Program-made: the position numbers and the translations under genes | Shown here: in pieces, positions 50,801-50,919 of the stretch | Numbering within the stretch: position 1 is the stretch's first letter | Layout: every line of letters begins with the position of its first letter | The notes under the pieces: generated by a model | What the model saw: the letters and a program-made list of their open reading frames with translations, nothing else | Database searches by the model: none | What the model was told of the DNA's origin: nothing | DNA from: Chitinophaga pinensis | Lineage (GTDB): Bacteria; Bacteroidota; Bacteroidia; Chitinophagales; CAMDFR01 | Direction: 5' to 3' | Length of the DNA stretch: 50,919 bases | NCBI GenBank assembly: GCA_945860705.1 | Contig: CAMART010000021.1 | Location: forward strand, 1-50,919

Positions 50801-50919
50801 CTAGCAGAACCAGTGTTTATTTGAGATTGAATAATATTAGTTGATGTACCATTCGCCCATAGGAAAATACCAAATGAAGAACCACCACCTCTGGCACCAT
50901 ATGCACCTCCGCCACCGCC
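47857..50919 (-). CDS. Large glycine-rich type IX secreted protein (5' end outside window)
   Basis: At least 1,020 residues; the frame stays open through the right window edge, so the apparent TTG start at 50799 is not the true start. The visible N-terminal part is a glycine-rich run (GGVGGNGGSGGSGRNSCGES, GQKGGSGGAGGAANAG), also rich beyond 50799. The middle carries Ig-like or PKD-like modules with paired Cys (PPVITGIYDTVCSGETINLG, AICYNTVPATFTSVTDASGG, CHNLTSIIGGTPSATGGTGP). A fibronectin-like module (about 350 bp before the end, EINNDKFEVLRSTDATNFEK) precedes a type A sorting domain, FYPNPSYDISTLEIF to KQIVVSK. It is therefore exported by the type IX system and probably displayed at the surface as an adhesin or matrix protein. 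Confidence 0.92.
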   Translation of the reverse strand, partial: GGGGGAYGARGGGSSFGIFLWANGTSTNIIQSQINTGSASLSRTGGTGGVGGNGGSGGSGRNSCGESGDGAAGGTGQKGGSGGAGGAANAGVSFAVAQQGGGTAPTLTSISPTITINSSTSGGAVTTSANTLTATYNRGCTNSQIDFNTSIASPIYNSAAFNSTDGMFVHDIRPDLSSYGSNGLSTNNASNTASVGVYYSTVGTKNVSIGNPVSYTHNSFIDIKITRIPPVITGIYDTVCSGETINLGSTTNNPEQNVNFEWSIQKMPVISTSSPAPVNTFTVKDPGNISFTNTTANTDLYQVKYRTNDACCGWSVYVYDTIRVKPSVKPGDIAPDTQAICYNTVPATFTSVTDASGGLGTGTYVWQKSTDNAGTWTDIPSSNASTYTAPALTQSTWYRRKFSSGNCPEIVYSDTIKVTVNGQININAGADKLVCHNLTSIIGGTPSATGGTGPLTYLWSSGGTATTETITASTVGIQAYYLTVTDNGFNRVPATGFCTMIDTVVVETKPNPTLSAVLDTCAFINGSGGAGVNYDYVLLSSTGGTTLFGGKYIFSSITSVGPAGGFVYNDSINPIMKVISTGGAHTFRVTDTFGCIDDTAINTLANKPINIPYAGSNGTATANCISRGFNEWVHYRFTTDQSRVLVSINDNGNNIGNVNVTSYVDATTPLVNRIIPGTGLGCPVTTQAAMKRHFKITTDNAPTSPVSIRLYFTNTELNQLIDASISTGGMIGTGPGGHDPDGCADDDDVLSISDLYVTKYTGTNEDGDFNNNSSSGLYKVYGNTSLTPTDGSLVKSIGGFDPIYNTSLGYHYVELSVSEFSEFWLHGSEHSVPLPVEMNYLTADPIENKFIKVKWGTLTEINNDKFEVLRSTDATNFEKIGEVKGHGNSTVPLNYTYDDVNVLPGVVYYYKLNQVDFDGQNEETPIVSAVLNATSDVIVGNFYPNPSYDISTLEIFTQNETNVSVSIVDALGKNVLDTNKYLTKGINKIQVKTNDLASGIYIATIIINDKTIQKQIVVSK

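Overview
This window comes from a low-GC member of the Bacteroidota (Bacteroidetes). The evidence is the gene content (GldD and GldE, type IX secretion sorting domains, a Porin_10-type barrel, a DUF3078 barrel, the two-Cys-ligand RNase G, CtlX), Bacteroidota-type promoters (TTG at -33, TAnnTTTG at -7), and the absence of Shine-Dalgarno sequences before most genes. The order gldD-gldE-ssb-mutY / HU / rng is a known Bacteroidota arrangement. The exact genus cannot be read from the sequence; a Chitinophagales-like or Sphingobacteriia-like organism is a reasonable guess.

Layout. 1-5.4 kb: 3' end of enolase, then a leftward block gldD-gldE-ssb-mutY, and a rightward HU - TPR protein - 29-residue basic protein unit closed by a strong terminator. 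5.4-10.5 kb: RNase G, PBP2 (mrdA) and RodA. 10.5-14.3 kb: arginine deiminase, CtlX and a DUF3078 barrel, all leftward. 14.4-18.8 kb: a small membrane protein and the lpxK - purine nucleoside phosphorylase - porin cluster. 18.8-22 kb: asparaginase, then a REP-associated tyrosine transposase (RAYT) framed by long palindromes, then homogentisate dioxygenase. 22-27.1 kb: MarC protein, dipeptide epimerase, a lipoprotein divergent from a TPR histidine kinase, and its LuxR-type response regulator. 27.2-33.9 kb: lipoprotein, TauE permease, DinB, DUF5684, a BaiN-type flavoprotein, glutathione peroxidase and a LemA-TPM-TPM cluster. 33.9-38.6 kb: lipoprotein, mreBCD, idi, a small protein and an ECF sigma factor. 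38.8-45.5 kb: a non-catalytic M16 protein, a type IX secreted fibronectin-like protein, a small membrane protein, a tandem lipoprotein pair, heme A synthase and dihydrolipoyl dehydrogenase. 45.5-50.9 kb: a gene broken by an in-frame stop, a secreted toroid-like protein, and a large glycine-rich type IX secreted protein that runs off the window end.

Themes. Cell shape and wall are well represented (MreBCD, PBP2, RodA, LpxK, a putative muropeptide epimerase), but the elongasome genes are split into two loci about 24 kb apart. Gliding and type IX secretion appear as GldD, GldE and two cargo proteins with different C-terminal sorting domains. Most of the window is core chromosome. The most accessory-looking part is 19.85-20.83 kb, where a RAYT gene is bracketed by a perfect 42-bp palindrome on one side and a near-perfect 44-bp palindrome on the other, with further half-copies of the same core; one half-copy supplies the transposase stop codon. 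No tRNA, rRNA, CRISPR array, prophage or complete insertion sequence was recognised.
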